From: Kangiellaceae bacterium
Lineage (GTDB): Bacteria; Pseudomonadota; Gammaproteobacteria; Enterobacterales; Kangiellaceae
Assembly: GCA_013373015.1 (NCBI GenBank)
Contig: JABXIQ010000041.1
Location: forward strand, 1-55,165
Length of the DNA stretch: 55,165 bases
Direction of reading: 5' to 3'
Shown here piece by piece: positions 26,113 to 36,284 of the stretch. The position numbers and the translations under genes are program-made. The number at the start of each line of letters is the position of its first letter. The stretch's first letter is position 1. The notes below the pieces were generated by a model that saw only the letters and a program-made list of their open reading frames with translations, did no database searches and was not told where the DNA came from.

Positions 26113-26355
26113 TTAATTATCCTTTGCTTTCACTCTTTTAAGAGGAGGATTAATCCATACAGTCTGCACATTTTGACTAGAAGTTCTGTTTGCTCTTTCT
26201 ATAGCAACCATATGCTTTTTATCCAGTTCATATTTGTATTTCTCACTTTCAAACTTCTGTCCATCATGGCTCATTTGGTGTGTAGTTGTAGTACAAGCTG
26301 CCAAGCAAATAGCACTAAAACTTAGTACGAGAGTAGTTTTTGCAACATTTTTCAT
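26113..26355 (-). CDS. Small putative lipoprotein
   Basis: An 80-residue protein with a signal peptide and lipobox CLAAC (Cys21), followed by Thr-rich TTTTHQMSHDG. The mature part is short, charged and rich in Lys, with no domain I recognise. It ends 5 bp from the convergent amidohydrolase stop. Confidence 0.65.
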   Translation of the reverse strand: MKNVAKTTLVLSFSAICLAACTTTTHQMSHDGQKFESEKYKYELDKKHMVAIERANRTSSQNVQTVWINPPLKRVKAKDN

Positions 26356-26432
26356 AAAGTACTCCTAATATATATTCAATATTTAGACAGCTTTTCGTGT
26401 TCAATAGTGACAAATTTATAGAAAAAAGGTGC

Positions 26433-26461
26433 TTTAGAGCTTGCAATAACCTTGTTACAAT
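26433..26461 (+). promoter_or_regulatory. Candidate sigma-70 promoter for proS
   Basis: TTTAGA (26433-26438), a 17-bp spacer, then TACAAT (26456-26461), about 40 bp upstream of the proS ATG. The -35 is weak, the -10 is good. Confidence 0.4.
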
Positions 26462-26502
26462 AGCCCCAATATATTAATAACTTCAAAAACATAGAGTTTA
26501 CA

Positions 26503-28218
26503 ATGCGTAGCAGCCACTATTTATTATCCACTTTGCGCGAAGATCCAAGCGATGCAGAGCTAATTAGCCATAAATTAATGCTTAGAGCAGGCATGATCCG
26601 AAAAATTGCTTCGGGAATGTACACATGGCTCCCATCAGGCTTGCGTGTTTTACGGAAAGTGGAAGCCATTGTTCGAGAAGAGATGAACAAAGCAGGCGCT
26701 ATTGAAATGTTAATGCCTGGTGTACAACCAGCTGAGTTATGGGAAGAATCAGGCCGCTGGGAACAATTTGGGCCTGAATTGCTTCGTTTCCAAGACCGTC
26801 ATAATCGTGATTTTTGTCTTGGCCCGACCCACGAAGAAATCATTACGGCGTTAATGCGTGATGAATTGAACAGCTATAAACAACTACCAGCCAATTTCTA
26901 CCAGATACAAACCAAATTTCGTGACGAAGTTCGTCCACGCTTTGGGGTCATGCGCGCACGCGAATTTTTAATGAAAGACGCCTACTCTTTCCACGCTGAT
27001 CAACAGTCTCTAGAAGACACTTATCAAGTCATGCATCAAGCTTATTGTAATATTTTCGACCGTATAGGCTTAGAGTATCGTCCAGTGCTTGCAGACACTG
27101 GCGCTATCGGTGGTAGTAATTCGCATGAATTCCATGTATTAGCAGAATCTGGTGAAGACGCCATCGCATTCAGCACTGAAAGCGACTATGCAGCAAATGT
27201 TGAAAAAGCAGAAAGCCTAGCACTAACTTCAGCACGTCCTGAGCCACAGGTAACGTTAGAAAAAGTTTCTACGCCAAACTGTAAAACGATTGCTCAAGTT
27301 TCAGAATTTTTACAAGTAGCAGAATCTAGCACTGTTAAAACATTACTAGTCAAAGGCGAAGATGAGAGAAACCCCGTTATTTGTTTATGTTTGCGTGGTG
27401 ATCATAACTTAAATGACATTAAAGCTGAAAAACATCCGTTGATTGCTTCACCACTTGAATTTGTTAGTGATGAAACCGTTAAACAAATAGCACAAGCAAA
27501 CCCTGGTTCTGTAGGTCCTGTTGATTTAGACATTCCTGTGATTGTAGATCGTGATGCAGCAATATTGGCCGATTTCGTTTGTGGCGCAAATCAAGACGAC
27601 TTTCACTTCACAGGCGTTAACTGGGAGCGTGATGCAAAACTTGATGATGTCTTTGACTTGCGTGAAGTTGTTGCTGGAGATCAAAGTCCAGATGGGAAAG
27701 GCATTCTTGAGATTAAACGTGGCATTGAAGTTGGCCACATATTCCAATTAGGCACCAAATATTCTGAAGCGATGAACTGCACCGTGCTTGATCAAAACGG
27801 AAAATCTCAGGTGTTATCCATGGGCTGCTACGGTATCGGTGTTTCTCGAATTGTAGCCGCCGCTATTGAGCAAAATCACGATGAAAATGGCATTATTTGG
27901 CCACAACATATAGCACCGTTCCAAGTAGCGATTATCCCAATGAATATGCACCGTTCAGAACAAGTTCAGCAAGTAGCTGAAAAACTATATACGGATTTAC
28001 AAAACCTCGGTGTCGAGGTTATATTCGATGATCGTAAAGAGCGTCCAGGGGTTATGTTTGCAGACATGGAACTGATTGGTGTTCCTCATCGGTTAGTCGT
28101 CAGCGAACGTGGACTTGCTAATGGAACCATTGAATACAAAGATCGTAAAAACTCCCTAAAAGATGATATTGCCCTTGAAAATGTTGTCGGTTATCTACAA
28201 GGTTTATTGAGTCAATAA
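26503..28218 (+). CDS. proS: Prolyl-tRNA synthetase (bacterial type, with editing domain)
   Basis: A 571-residue class II synthetase charging tRNA-Pro. It begins [20 protein letters not shown], as the family does. Motif 1 and 2 regions are [17 protein letters not shown] and [20 protein letters not shown]. The INS editing domain (about 225-400) that clears Ala-tRNA-Pro includes [19 protein letters not shown]. Motif 3 is [14 protein letters not shown]. The anticodon domain is C-terminal. It heads a plus-strand run with the lytic transglycosylase 19 bp downstream. Confidence 0.98.
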   Translation: MRSSHYLLSTLREDPSDAELISHKLMLRAGMIRKIASGMYTWLPSGLRVLRKVEAIVREEMNKAGAIEMLMPGVQPAELWEESGRWEQFGPELLRFQDRHNRDFCLGPTHEEIITALMRDELNSYKQLPANFYQIQTKFRDEVRPRFGVMRAREFLMKDAYSFHADQQSLEDTYQVMHQAYCNIFDRIGLEYRPVLADTGAIGGSNSHEFHVLAESGEDAIAFSTESDYAANVEKAESLALTSARPEPQVTLEKVSTPNCKTIAQVSEFLQVAESSTVKTLLVKGEDERNPVICLCLRGDHNLNDIKAEKHPLIASPLEFVSDETVKQIAQANPGSVGPVDLDIPVIVDRDAAILADFVCGANQDDFHFTGVNWERDAKLDDVFDLREVVAGDQSPDGKGILEIKRGIEVGHIFQLGTKYSEAMNCTVLDQNGKSQVLSMGCYGIGVSRIVAAAIEQNHDENGIIWPQHIAPFQVAIIPMNMHRSEQVQQVAEKLYTDLQNLGVEVIFDDRKERPGVMFADMELIGVPHRLVVSERGLANGTIEYKDRKNSLKDDIALENVVGYLQGLLSQ

Positions 28219-28237
28219 AGCTGGTTTATTTAGAGTA

Positions 28238-28816
28238 ATGATAGTTAAAGCATTAATCCTATCTATTGTTATCGCGAGTAGCTCGCTTTACTCGACGCTT
28301 GCTTATGCACAGGAAAAACCCGACCAATCATTCAAGCAAGAACTTAAAAGCTTGATGGAGTCAGAGCATTACTTTGTTGATAAATACGAAGCAGAAGTAT
28401 GGCTAAAAGACATGTCAGGTCGTTTAGCCAAACGCGCCAAACATATTTCTGAAAAAGAACGCTTGACCATATTAAAGCTGGTGCATAAATACGCGAACGC
28501 AGCCGACATCAACCCTCAGTTGGTTTTAGCCGTTATGGAAGTGGAAAGTAATTTTGATAGGTTTGCAATTTCAGTCGCCGATGCTCGCGGATTGATGCAA
28601 ATCATGCCTTTTTGGAAAAAAGAAATTGGTCATCCTGAAGATTCTCTTTTCGACATGGAAACCAATATCAAATACGGTTGTTATATTCTTAAACTTTATC
28701 TGGAAAAAGAAAAATACAACCTAACTTACGCTCTTGGGCGCTATAACGGCTCACGTGGGCGCGCTAAATATCCAATGAAAGTCTATGCTGCGCTACGTAA
28801 GCGCTGGGCGCTATAA
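28238..28816 (+). CDS. Periplasmic lytic transglycosylase (SLT domain)
   Basis: A 192-residue exported enzyme. The signal peptide ends near LAYAQ. The SLT/lysozyme-like domain covers about residues 80-190. VMEVESNFDRFAIS holds the catalytic Glu103 of the ES motif, followed by GLMQIMP and ALGRYNGSRGRAKYPMKV. It cleaves the glycan strands of peptidoglycan. It is small and carries no extra binding domain. Confidence 0.88.
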   Translation: MIVKALILSIVIASSSLYSTLAYAQEKPDQSFKQELKSLMESEHYFVDKYEAEVWLKDMSGRLAKRAKHISEKERLTILKLVHKYANAADINPQLVLAVMEVESNFDRFAISVADARGLMQIMPFWKKEIGHPEDSLFDMETNIKYGCYILKLYLEKEKYNLTYALGRYNGSRGRAKYPMKVYAALRKRWAL

Positions 28817-28828
28817 GAGTCGTTGCCG

Positions 28829-29998
28829 ATGATAGGTTTTCACTCCACATCGGAACAAAAAAAATCCCATAATCAAACTGCAGGACTGGTGTTAAGTGGC
28901 GGTGGAGCTCGTGCGGCTTATCAAATTGGCGTACTACAAGCCGTTAGTGAAATTATTGGCAAGCCACAGCACTCTCCTTTCCAAATTATTACCGGAACCT
29001 CTGCTGGCGCTATTAACGCCTGTGCTCTAGCCAGTAACAATCATGATTTCGCTACTGGTTTAGACCGTTTGCAGTCGATCTGGCATAATTTCAGCCCAAA
29101 TCAGGTATATCGTACAGACTTAAAGTGCTTGCTGAGAAATACTTTCCGCTGGGGTTGGAACATCATAAGGCCTACAGAACAAACGAATAAGCCTTTATCA
29201 TTACTAGATAATAGTCCGCTGCGCCAGCTATTAGAGCAAGCGATACGCTTTGACGACATCAAAAACAATATTGATAAACAAAACCTAACCGCAGTTTGCG
29301 CTACCGCCTATAATTACAACACAGGTGATTCCGTTAGCTTTTTTCAAGGCAATAACGAACTTGGTCAATGGCAACGCTTTAGACGTTTTGGTAAAAAGAC
29401 TAGCCTATCAGTTTCGCATCTTTTAGCATCTGCCGCGATTCCAATGATATTTCCTTCAGAGCCAATTGATGGCACCCATTATGGTGATGGTGCTATGCGT
29501 TTTTTAACACCGCTAAGCCCAGCATTACATTTAGGTGCAAATAAGGTTTTTGTCATAACAGTAGAGCCGCTAAGAGGTGAAATAGATCATAATATTGAAG
29601 TTCCCTCAATAGGCGATATCAGTGGCCATCTCTTAGACAGTATTTTTATTGATAGTCTCGAAAGCGATATCGAACGTTTGATGAGAGTTAATGAGTTACT
29701 CGCTCATATACCCGTTAATGATATTGTTCGTGAGCAGTTGACCTTAAAACCGGTTGATAGCTTCATCATATCACCAAGCGTTGATCCAGCTGAACTAGCG
29801 GGACAATACTTTAAGGTGCTACCGAAAGGTTTACGTTTCTTCTTTAAGCGAATTGGAGTAGATGATGAAAATGGTGAAAGTATTTTGAGCTATCTTTTAT
29901 TTGATAAACATTTCACCCGACAGCTAATAGATCTCGGTTATCAAGATGCTGTAAAACAAACCGCCAATATCAAAAGTTTCTTTTTATACGATGAATAA
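28829..29998 (+). CDS. Patatin-like phospholipase
   Basis: A 389-residue protein with the full patatin catalytic set: oxyanion loop SGGGARAAYQIGVL (23-36), nucleophile motif GTSAG (56-60, Ser58), and DGAMR with the dyad Asp. The family hydrolyses acyl chains from lipids. I prefer the ATG at 28829 over a TTG 6 bp upstream. There is no signal peptide. It overlaps the next gene by 8 bp and so is probably translationally coupled with it. Confidence 0.87.
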   Translation: MIGFHSTSEQKKSHNQTAGLVLSGGGARAAYQIGVLQAVSEIIGKPQHSPFQIITGTSAGAINACALASNNHDFATGLDRLQSIWHNFSPNQVYRTDLKCLLRNTFRWGWNIIRPTEQTNKPLSLLDNSPLRQLLEQAIRFDDIKNNIDKQNLTAVCATAYNYNTGDSVSFFQGNNELGQWQRFRRFGKKTSLSVSHLLASAAIPMIFPSEPIDGTHYGDGAMRFLTPLSPALHLGANKVFVITVEPLRGEIDHNIEVPSIGDISGHLLDSIFIDSLESDIERLMRVNELLAHIPVNDIVREQLTLKPVDSFIISPSVDPAELAGQYFKVLPKGLRFFFKRIGVDDENGESILSYLLFDKHFTRQLIDLGYQDAVKQTANIKSFFLYDE

Positions 29999-31043
29999 GC
30001 CGCATATTTTTAATCAATACCCGCAAACAACAGCCCCTTTTATGCACCTAATGTTTGAGCAAGCTACTGAGCTATTACCATTAAAAGGATTATCTATTGC
30101 TCATAATGTTCCTTTAACTCAAACAACCTTACTTAAGATTGCGTGTTTACAAGCAAGCGGCGCCGAGCTAACAGTAACTAATCCCAGCTTTATGCAGCAT
30201 GATCAAACAACACTTAATTGGCTGGAACAACACTCAATTCCTTTTAAAAGCATTAATTCAATTCAGGGTGAGTTTGACTTTTTACTCGATTGTGGCGCCG
30301 AGTTAGACGAAAACTGTACTGCGCGTAAAGGCATTGTGGAGTTAACTCGAACAGGTGCTATTCGCTACCAACAACACAGTCGCAATCAAGTCCCTATAGT
30401 TTCAGTAGATGATAGCCGCCTAAAATGTTTAGAAACCTGCCTCGGAACTGGCGAAGGCGTTTATCGTGCAATAACTGAACTATCTCAATATGCTCTTAGT
30501 CAAAAAAATATTCTAATTTTTGGCTATGGTAAAGTTGGTGTAGGAATTGCTTATTATTTTTCCAAAATAAGCTCATCCGTTATCATCGTCGAGCCTTGCA
30601 TCAAGAAACATGACATTATCAATGAGCGAGGATTCACCGCCATTGATGGTGCAATTAGATCGCAAGTCGAACAAGCGGCTCTTGAAGCCGATGTCATTAT
30701 CACAGCAACTGGGTTAAAAAATATTATTAGCGATAATTATAATCACCAATGTTTTAGCAATGCCATATTAGCCAATGCTGGTGCAGAGGATGAGTTTGGT
30801 TATGCCTTCGAACCCAATCAAGTATTGGCGAATAAGATGCCAGTAAACTTTTCACTTGTAGAGCCAACCTTGATGGCTTTTCTCGATCCAATATTTTACG
30901 CGCATAATTTAGCTTGTTTAGATATCCTACAAAATTCCACGCATGGCTTTCGCCCTTTTAATTCTCAATGGGATAAAGACATTGTTGAACAATGGGCGCG
31001 TCACCATGACTGGGCTTCATCAGAGCTTGATGCTATCTTTTAA
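29991..31043 (+). CDS. S-adenosylhomocysteinase-like NAD-binding protein
   Basis: A 350-residue protein related to, but shorter than, true adenosylhomocysteinase (about 430-470 residues). The Rossmann glycine motif is FGYGKVG (about 177-183). It is followed by the acid at the end of strand 2 (VIIVEPC) and DVIITATGLKNIIS, which parallels the NAD-domain of SAHH. The N-terminal part keeps a reduced substrate domain (ISIAHNVPLTQTTLLK-like region). I would not assume it hydrolyses adenosylhomocysteine. It overlaps the patatin gene by 8 bp and converges on tilS with an 10-bp gap. Confidence 0.7.
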   Translation: MNKPHIFNQYPQTTAPFMHLMFEQATELLPLKGLSIAHNVPLTQTTLLKIACLQASGAELTVTNPSFMQHDQTTLNWLEQHSIPFKSINSIQGEFDFLLDCGAELDENCTARKGIVELTRTGAIRYQQHSRNQVPIVSVDDSRLKCLETCLGTGEGVYRAITELSQYALSQKNILIFGYGKVGVGIAYYFSKISSSVIIVEPCIKKHDIINERGFTAIDGAIRSQVEQAALEADVIITATGLKNIISDNYNHQCFSNAILANAGAEDEFGYAFEPNQVLANKMPVNFSLVEPTLMAFLDPIFYAHNLACLDILQNSTHGFRPFNSQWDKDIVEQWARHHDWASSELDAIF

Positions 31044-31053
31044 TGCTGATACC

Positions 31054-32349
31054 TTAATCAATAATGTAAATTGCTTTAATCACACCTTCAAAACAAATCA
31101 CTAAAACGCGATCGCGAAGCCAAGGTGCAATTTTCTCTTGTTGGAAATAATTTTTTAAGCTTATTCCATGCTTGCGATTTCCAATATAAATTTTATCACC
31201 TGACTGCTTTAAACGAACAGTCAGCAGCAAATCAGTTAACTCTGGATGATTATCGGATAGCCATGATTTAGGAATAATTAGTTGACCGTTGATTATTAAA
31301 TCTTTTTTACTATCCCAGTTCAAAATATCTTCTTGAGTAATTTTTACCTTTACCGCCTGTGGCTTATAACAATAAATATGGTTCTGATAGCGTCTGATAC
31401 GAAAACCATCAAGCTCTATCATAGGCTGAGCATCTTGTACGGCTGTTATCATCTGTATTCTTATTTGCTCTAACACCCTTCGACTAGGCATGTCACAACC
31501 TTGTTGCTCCAACCAATACCGCAATAGGTTATTTTGTCTCTCTAAAGATAACTGTTGCAAAACTTCTAGCTTGATAGTCTGATCGAACGCACGTACGCCT
31601 TTTTTATAATCAATCAAAGCCAACTCATCTAATAAAAATTGGACATCAGCTTGATGACTTGCAGCTTGGCTAATTTTTTCTACAGCACTTGACCAACGCT
31701 TCTCAATCATAGGTAAAACTTGATTACGGATAAAATTACGCCGAATAGAATCATCAAAATTAGTTTGATCGGTAACATAATCAAGTTTATTAAGCTGAGC
31801 ATATTTTTCAATCTCTGCTTTGGCCACCATTAACAACGGTCGAGCATGATAGCCACTAGCAAAATTTGTAAGGTAAGGCATTGAGGACAAACCTTTAACG
31901 CCTGCACCTCTGAACAATTGCAATAAAAAAGTTTCCGCCTGGTCATTCTGATGTTGTGCTGTCAGCAAACAACTATCATTATCATTAATAAGCGTTTGCA
32001 ATGCTCGATAACGGGCTTTTCTCGCTTCATTTTCAGTGCTGGCAACGGTTGTATCTACAGTCACCTTAATACAATGATATTCAACATCTAACGAGTGGCA
32101 GAACGATTGATTCTGAACAGTCCACTCAGCTGAAGCCGGCTGCAATTGATGATCTATATACACCGCTAAAATTTTCGTTTTATCGACTTGTTGCGATAGC
32201 GCATGCAGTAGAACCATCGAATCTACGCCGCCACTTAAAGCAACAATATATTTTTGAAAAGGTAACGTAAGAGAATTTTCTGGATACTTTTTTGAACTAA
32301 GAGCCAGAAATTCTGCAATTGCATGATTTACTGGCTCAATTTTTGACAT
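31054..32349 (-). CDS. tilS: tRNA(Ile)-lysidine synthase TilS
   Basis: A 431-residue enzyme that attaches lysine to C34 of tRNA-Ile(CAU), switching it to AUA decoding. The PP-loop ATP motif SGGVDS is at residues 39-44. The family segment LLTAQHQNDQAETFLLQLFR and the region ARPLLMVAKAEIEKYA follow. The C-terminal domain ends near IAPWLRDRVLVICFEGVIKAI. It lies 19 bp downstream of accA, in the common accA-tilS order. Confidence 0.95.
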   Translation of the reverse strand: MSKIEPVNHAIAEFLALSSKKYPENSLTLPFQKYIVALSGGVDSMVLLHALSQQVDKTKILAVYIDHQLQPASAEWTVQNQSFCHSLDVEYHCIKVTVDTTVASTENEARKARYRALQTLINDNDSCLLTAQHQNDQAETFLLQLFRGAGVKGLSSMPYLTNFASGYHARPLLMVAKAEIEKYAQLNKLDYVTDQTNFDDSIRRNFIRNQVLPMIEKRWSSAVEKISQAASHQADVQFLLDELALIDYKKGVRAFDQTIKLEVLQQLSLERQNNLLRYWLEQQGCDMPSRRVLEQIRIQMITAVQDAQPMIELDGFRIRRYQNHIYCYKPQAVKVKITQEDILNWDSKKDLIINGQLIIPKSWLSDNHPELTDLLLTVRLKQSGDKIYIGNRKHGISLKNYFQQEKIAPWLRDRVLVICFEGVIKAIYIID

Positions 32350-32368
32350 ACTAAGGGAAGCCTAAAAA

Positions 32369-33328
32369 TTACTCTTCGCTTACTGTGCCGAAAGACATTA
32401 ATTTATTGTAACGCTGCGCGAGTAATTGCTCTGTACTCAACTGCTGCACATCGTTTAGATCTTGCATCAAACGCGCTTTCAAATTTTTGGCCATTTCTTG
32501 ATAGTTACGGTGTGCACCACCTAAAGGTTCAGCAACGATGTTATCAATCAAACCTAATTCTTTGATACGATTTGCGGTAATACCCATTGCTTCAGCAGCC
32601 TCTTCGGCTTTTTCAGCACTTTTCCATAAAATAGATGCGCAACCTTCTGGTGAAATAACAGAATAGGTCGAATACTGCAACATATTCACTCTATCACCAA
32701 CACCAATTGCCAAGGCACCACCAGATCCACCTTCACCAATAACGGTAGCTACTAAGGGTACTTTCAAATCAGCCATGATTTTTAAGTTACGGGCAATGGC
32801 CTCACTTTGACCACGCTCCTCTGCGCCCACTCCAGGGAATGCTCCAGGAGTATCGATAAAAGTAAACACAGGTAAGTGGAAATGCTCTGCCATTTCCATC
32901 AATCTTTTGGCTTTACGATATCCTTCAGGGCGCGACATGCCAAAGTTGTGTTTGATCTTTTCTTTGGTATCACGACCTTTCTGATGACCAATAACCATCA
33001 CAGATTGATTATCCAAACGAGCAATACCGCCTACAATTGACGCATCATCTGAAAAAGCACGATCACCAGCCAATTCATCAAAGTCAGTAAAAATATGTTC
33101 GATATAGTCGCGGGTATAAGGGCGCTGAGGATGACGAGCCAATTGTGCTACTTGCCACGCGCTCAAATCAGAAAAGATTTGCTTGGTTAAGTCTTTAGAC
33201 TTCTTTTTTAACCGTTCAATCTCTTCACTAATGTTAATTTCGCTGTCTTCGCCCATCAAGCGCAACTCATCAATCTGCGCTTCTAATTCTGCAATGGGTC
33301 GTTCAAACTCTAAAAAATTTAAGCTCAT
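32369..33328 (-). CDS. accA: Acetyl-CoA carboxylase carboxyltransferase subunit alpha
   Basis: A 319-residue subunit that with AccD transfers carboxyl from biotin to acetyl-CoA, the first step of fatty acid synthesis. It starts [20 protein letters not shown], as in E. coli. Key family stretches are [40 protein letters not shown] and [17 protein letters not shown]. Length is normal. Its usual upstream neighbour dnaE is displaced by 3.5 kb. Confidence 0.98.
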   Translation of the reverse strand: MSLNFLEFERPIAELEAQIDELRLMGEDSEINISEEIERLKKKSKDLTKQIFSDLSAWQVAQLARHPQRPYTRDYIEHIFTDFDELAGDRAFSDDASIVGGIARLDNQSVMVIGHQKGRDTKEKIKHNFGMSRPEGYRKAKRLMEMAEHFHLPVFTFIDTPGAFPGVGAEERGQSEAIARNLKIMADLKVPLVATVIGEGGSGGALAIGVGDRVNMLQYSTYSVISPEGCASILWKSAEKAEEAAEAMGITANRIKELGLIDNIVAEPLGGAHRNYQEMAKNLKARLMQDLNDVQQLSTEQLLAQRYNKLMSFGTVSEE

Positions 33329-33449
33329 ATTCTTGTCTTAGTTTCGACTAGGTTTAGTTATTCGCGTAAAGGTCGCTATTCTACCCGTATTTTACTGATA
33401 TATGAATGGTAACCTTACTGGTCTAAACTGTCACCCATTTGATCTTATA

Positions 33450-34070
33450 TCACTGCGATGACACTTTTAACTCTGGGAAAAAACGAAAATGCCCAGAAAT
33501 AGGGAACTCAAACAAAATATCATCTTCTTTTGGCCCTGCACCAATATTATGAATAATTAGGTAATTATCGCTAATATCAGACTTTTCATCACTAACTATA
33601 CCGATATGCGGTAAGTTACCAGGTAAGCGCCAACTCACCAAATCACCAGGTTTATAATCATCGGCACTATCAGCAATGGGCAATTGTTTTCCGTAACGCT
33701 GTAAAAAAACCTCAAGGTTTGGTACCCGTCGATGATCAATATTGCTATCAGGACGCTTTAATCCCCATATTTTAGGATATTGCTCAAAATTTTCACGCAT
33801 ATCCTCATGTACCAATTGCTGTAGATCTATTCCTAACTGACGGTAACTTCGGATCACAACATCGGTGCATACACCAAGATGTTCTGGTACATCACCCATA
33901 GGATAATCAATACTGAGATAACGCCCATCATAAGTTATCTCAGCCTCTAGCCGCAGTTTCGCCGCCTGCACCAATTGCTCAGCTGTTATCAATTCCGCTT
34001 TTATATACCAACTGTTCAGCGTAATCAAAAAGGTGAAACAGCACATCATCAGCTTACGAATTAAATTCAT
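33450..34070 (-). CDS. Exported DUF1287 protein (NlpC/P60-like)
   Basis: A 206-residue protein with an N-terminal signal peptide or anchor (MNLIRKLMMCCFTFLITLNS). The DUF1287 core has EHLGVCTDVVIRSYRQLGID with Cys68, DHRRVPNLEVFLQRYG, and PGDLVSWRLPGNLPHIGIVS with His155. A Cys/His pair arranged this way suggests a papain-like NlpC/P60 fold, possibly acting on cell-wall peptides; this is inference, as the family is uncharacterised. Confidence 0.8.
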   Translation of the reverse strand: MNLIRKLMMCCFTFLITLNSWYIKAELITAEQLVQAAKLRLEAEITYDGRYLSIDYPMGDVPEHLGVCTDVVIRSYRQLGIDLQQLVHEDMRENFEQYPKIWGLKRPDSNIDHRRVPNLEVFLQRYGKQLPIADSADDYKPGDLVSWRLPGNLPHIGIVSDEKSDISDNYLIIHNIGAGPKEDDILFEFPISGHFRFFPELKVSSQ

Positions 34071-34259
34071 TTCCTACCAATCCATTGTATTTCTTACTAA
34101 AGTTCTATTCTATATGACTACAGTATTTGTTTGGAGTTCAAGCAAAGCTTGACTCAACATTCAGTTCCGAAAATGGCTGGCTAAGCTCAAATTAATTGTT
34201 ATGATTGTGCTAAATCAACTTACTGAGTATTGCTGTTCAACAGCGCTATAAATCAATAA

Positions 34260-35642
34260 GTGAAACATTATCAAACAGCGCGAAAAGCAAGAGATGTCCG
34301 CTATGACGGCAAATTTTTTGTAGCGGTAAAAACCACTAAAATATATTGCCGTCCAGTTTGCCCCGCACCCAGCCCCAAGGAAAGCAATGTCAGTTACTAT
34401 TCCTCGGCGATACAAGCCGAACGCGCTGGTTATCGGCCTTGTTTGCGTTGTCGCCCTGAATCAGCTCCCTATTCCGCTGCTTGGCTAGGTAACCAAGCCT
34501 TATTGCGAAAAGCCATGAATAAGATTGAAGCAGGAGAATTAAACCAAAGAAAATTACCGCAACTTGCTGAATCGATGGGAATCAGCGACCGTTATTTGCG
34601 TAAACTTTTTCAGCAACACTTAGGTGTGTCACCTATTCATTACGCTAATCATGTCCGTTTGATGTTTGCTAAGCAGTTGTTACATGAGAGCGAACTATCC
34701 ATAACACAAGTTGCTTTTAGTTCAGGCTTCAATAGTTTACGTCGCTTTAATGATGCCTTTAAGCAAACCATGCGCATGTCTCCAAGTGCATTAAGACACA
34801 AGTTAAACAATTTGGCGGTAGATAAAGATAATAAAATTGCGCAACACAATGCTATCAGGTTGAAGCTTAATTACCGGCCTCCATATAATTGGCCAATGAT
34901 GCAAAATTTTTTGCAGCAAAGGGAAATAAACTGCATTGAGAATATCACTCGCGATAGCTATCAAAGAACATTTCGCTATAAACAAGCAACGGGGCAATTC
35001 AAAGCAACTCATATCCCAACGAAGCATCAATTTCAAATAGAGCTAGAAATTGATAACCTCATACACCTGATGGCTGTTACCAATAAGATACGGCAAGTCT
35101 TAGACTTAAACTCTGATCTTAATGTCATCGAGAAACACCTCACAAAAGATATCAAACTGAAGCCTCTGATTAAGCAAGGTTTACGTTTACCTGCCTGCTG
35201 GGATGCCTTTGAAGCAGGAGTTAAAGCTATTTTGGGTCAGCAAGTTTCAGTCAAAGCTGCTTATGGACATACCAGTCAATTAATAGAAGAGCTTGGCAGC
35301 ACACTTAACGATAACTTCAAACTATTCCCAACCGCACAACAGGTTATGGCTTCTGAACTTGACTTTTTGCGTATGCCGCAAAGTCGTAAACAAACCTTAA
35401 AAAACTTTGCCCAATGGTATATCAACAACCAAGGTGAGAATCTAGAAAGCATTCTGAATTTAAAAGGCATCGGCCCCTGGACATACGAATATATAAAACT
35501 GCGATCTGGTACTGATAGCGACGCTTATCCCGAAAAAGATCTTGGAGTAATCAAAGCGCTGGAAAAATATCAATTATCCGATCCACAGCAATGGTCACCT
35601 TGGAGGAGCTACGCAACTTTACATTTGTGGAATAGCATTTAA
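34260..35642 (+). CDS. Ada N-terminal domain / AraC HTH / AlkA glycosylase fusion
   Basis: A 460-residue three-part repair protein starting with GTG at 34260. Residues 1-75 are the Ada zinc domain that takes methyl groups from phosphotriesters (Cys30, Cys34, Cys61, Cys64). Residues 80-185 are an AraC-type DNA-binding domain (LAESMGISDRYLRKLFQQHL and a second helix-turn-helix ending FNDAFKQTMRMSPSALR). The rest is an AlkA-type 3-methyladenine glycosylase, with the helix-hairpin-helix LKGIGPWTYEYIKLR followed by YPEKDLGV, where Asp is the catalytic residue. It likely senses methylation damage and activates itself and ogt. The O6-methylguanine transferase domain of classical Ada is missing here and is supplied by the next gene. 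Confidence 0.9.
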   Translation: MKHYQTARKARDVRYDGKFFVAVKTTKIYCRPVCPAPSPKESNVSYYSSAIQAERAGYRPCLRCRPESAPYSAAWLGNQALLRKAMNKIEAGELNQRKLPQLAESMGISDRYLRKLFQQHLGVSPIHYANHVRLMFAKQLLHESELSITQVAFSSGFNSLRRFNDAFKQTMRMSPSALRHKLNNLAVDKDNKIAQHNAIRLKLNYRPPYNWPMMQNFLQQREINCIENITRDSYQRTFRYKQATGQFKATHIPTKHQFQIELEIDNLIHLMAVTNKIRQVLDLNSDLNVIEKHLTKDIKLKPLIKQGLRLPACWDAFEAGVKAILGQQVSVKAAYGHTSQLIEELGSTLNDNFKLFPTAQQVMASELDFLRMPQSRKQTLKNFAQWYINNQGENLESILNLKGIGPWTYEYIKLRSGTDSDAYPEKDLGVIKALEKYQLSDPQQWSPWRSYATLHLWNSI

Positions 35643-35651
35643 GGAACAGTT

Positions 35652-36134
35652 ATGACGATTAATACTCTTTATTTTCAAAAACAATCATGCCCATTTGGCA
35701 AAGTTTATATTTATGCTGATCAGCATTCACTTAAAGCCCTATTGTTTAAGCCTTGGCAAGCAACAGAAGCAACCAATGTAATGAACCAAGCTAATCCCAT
35801 TATTGATAAAACTTTAACTCAACTTGAAGAGTATTTTGCAGGCAGCAGAACTCAGTTTTCCATTCCAATTGCAGCACAAGGCACGAGGTTTCAACAAACG
35901 GTCTGGCAAACCCTACAAAGCATCCCTTATGGAAAAACATGGAGTTACGGCCAGCTTGCTTGCGCGATAGGTAATAAAAACGCTAGCCGTGCCGTAGGTG
36001 CTGCTAACGGAAAAAACCCCATCTCGATCATAATTCCTTGCCATAGAGTTATTGGTGCTAATGGAACGTTAACCGGTTATGCAGGTGGATTAAGTGCTAA
36101 AGAATGGTTACTTAGGCATGAAGGTGCTTTGTAA
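35652..36134 (+). CDS. ogt: Methylated-DNA-protein cysteine methyltransferase
   Basis: A 160-residue suicide repair enzyme removing alkyl groups from O6-guanine. The active site IPCHRVIG has Cys130. The family segments QTVWQTLQSIPYGKTWSYGQ and GYAGGLSAKEWLLRHE flank it. It starts 9 bp after the Ada-AlkA fusion, so the pair forms an alkylation-repair operon. There is no DNA-binding Ada domain of its own. Confidence 0.93.
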   Translation: MTINTLYFQKQSCPFGKVYIYADQHSLKALLFKPWQATEATNVMNQANPIIDKTLTQLEEYFAGSRTQFSIPIAAQGTRFQQTVWQTLQSIPYGKTWSYGQLACAIGNKNASRAVGAANGKNPISIIIPCHRVIGANGTLTGYAGGLSAKEWLLRHEGAL

Positions 36135-36284
36135 AAGCAGCCAATTCACCTTTATAACTTATTGATTTTAAATACATGTCGGGTAAATGCCGTTATTAAG
36201 TCGGCTGAAATCCGCAGACATGCCGTGGTACAATAAGTTTACTCATTCAAAATAATTTCTCCATAAACAAGCAGCAGTAAACAT

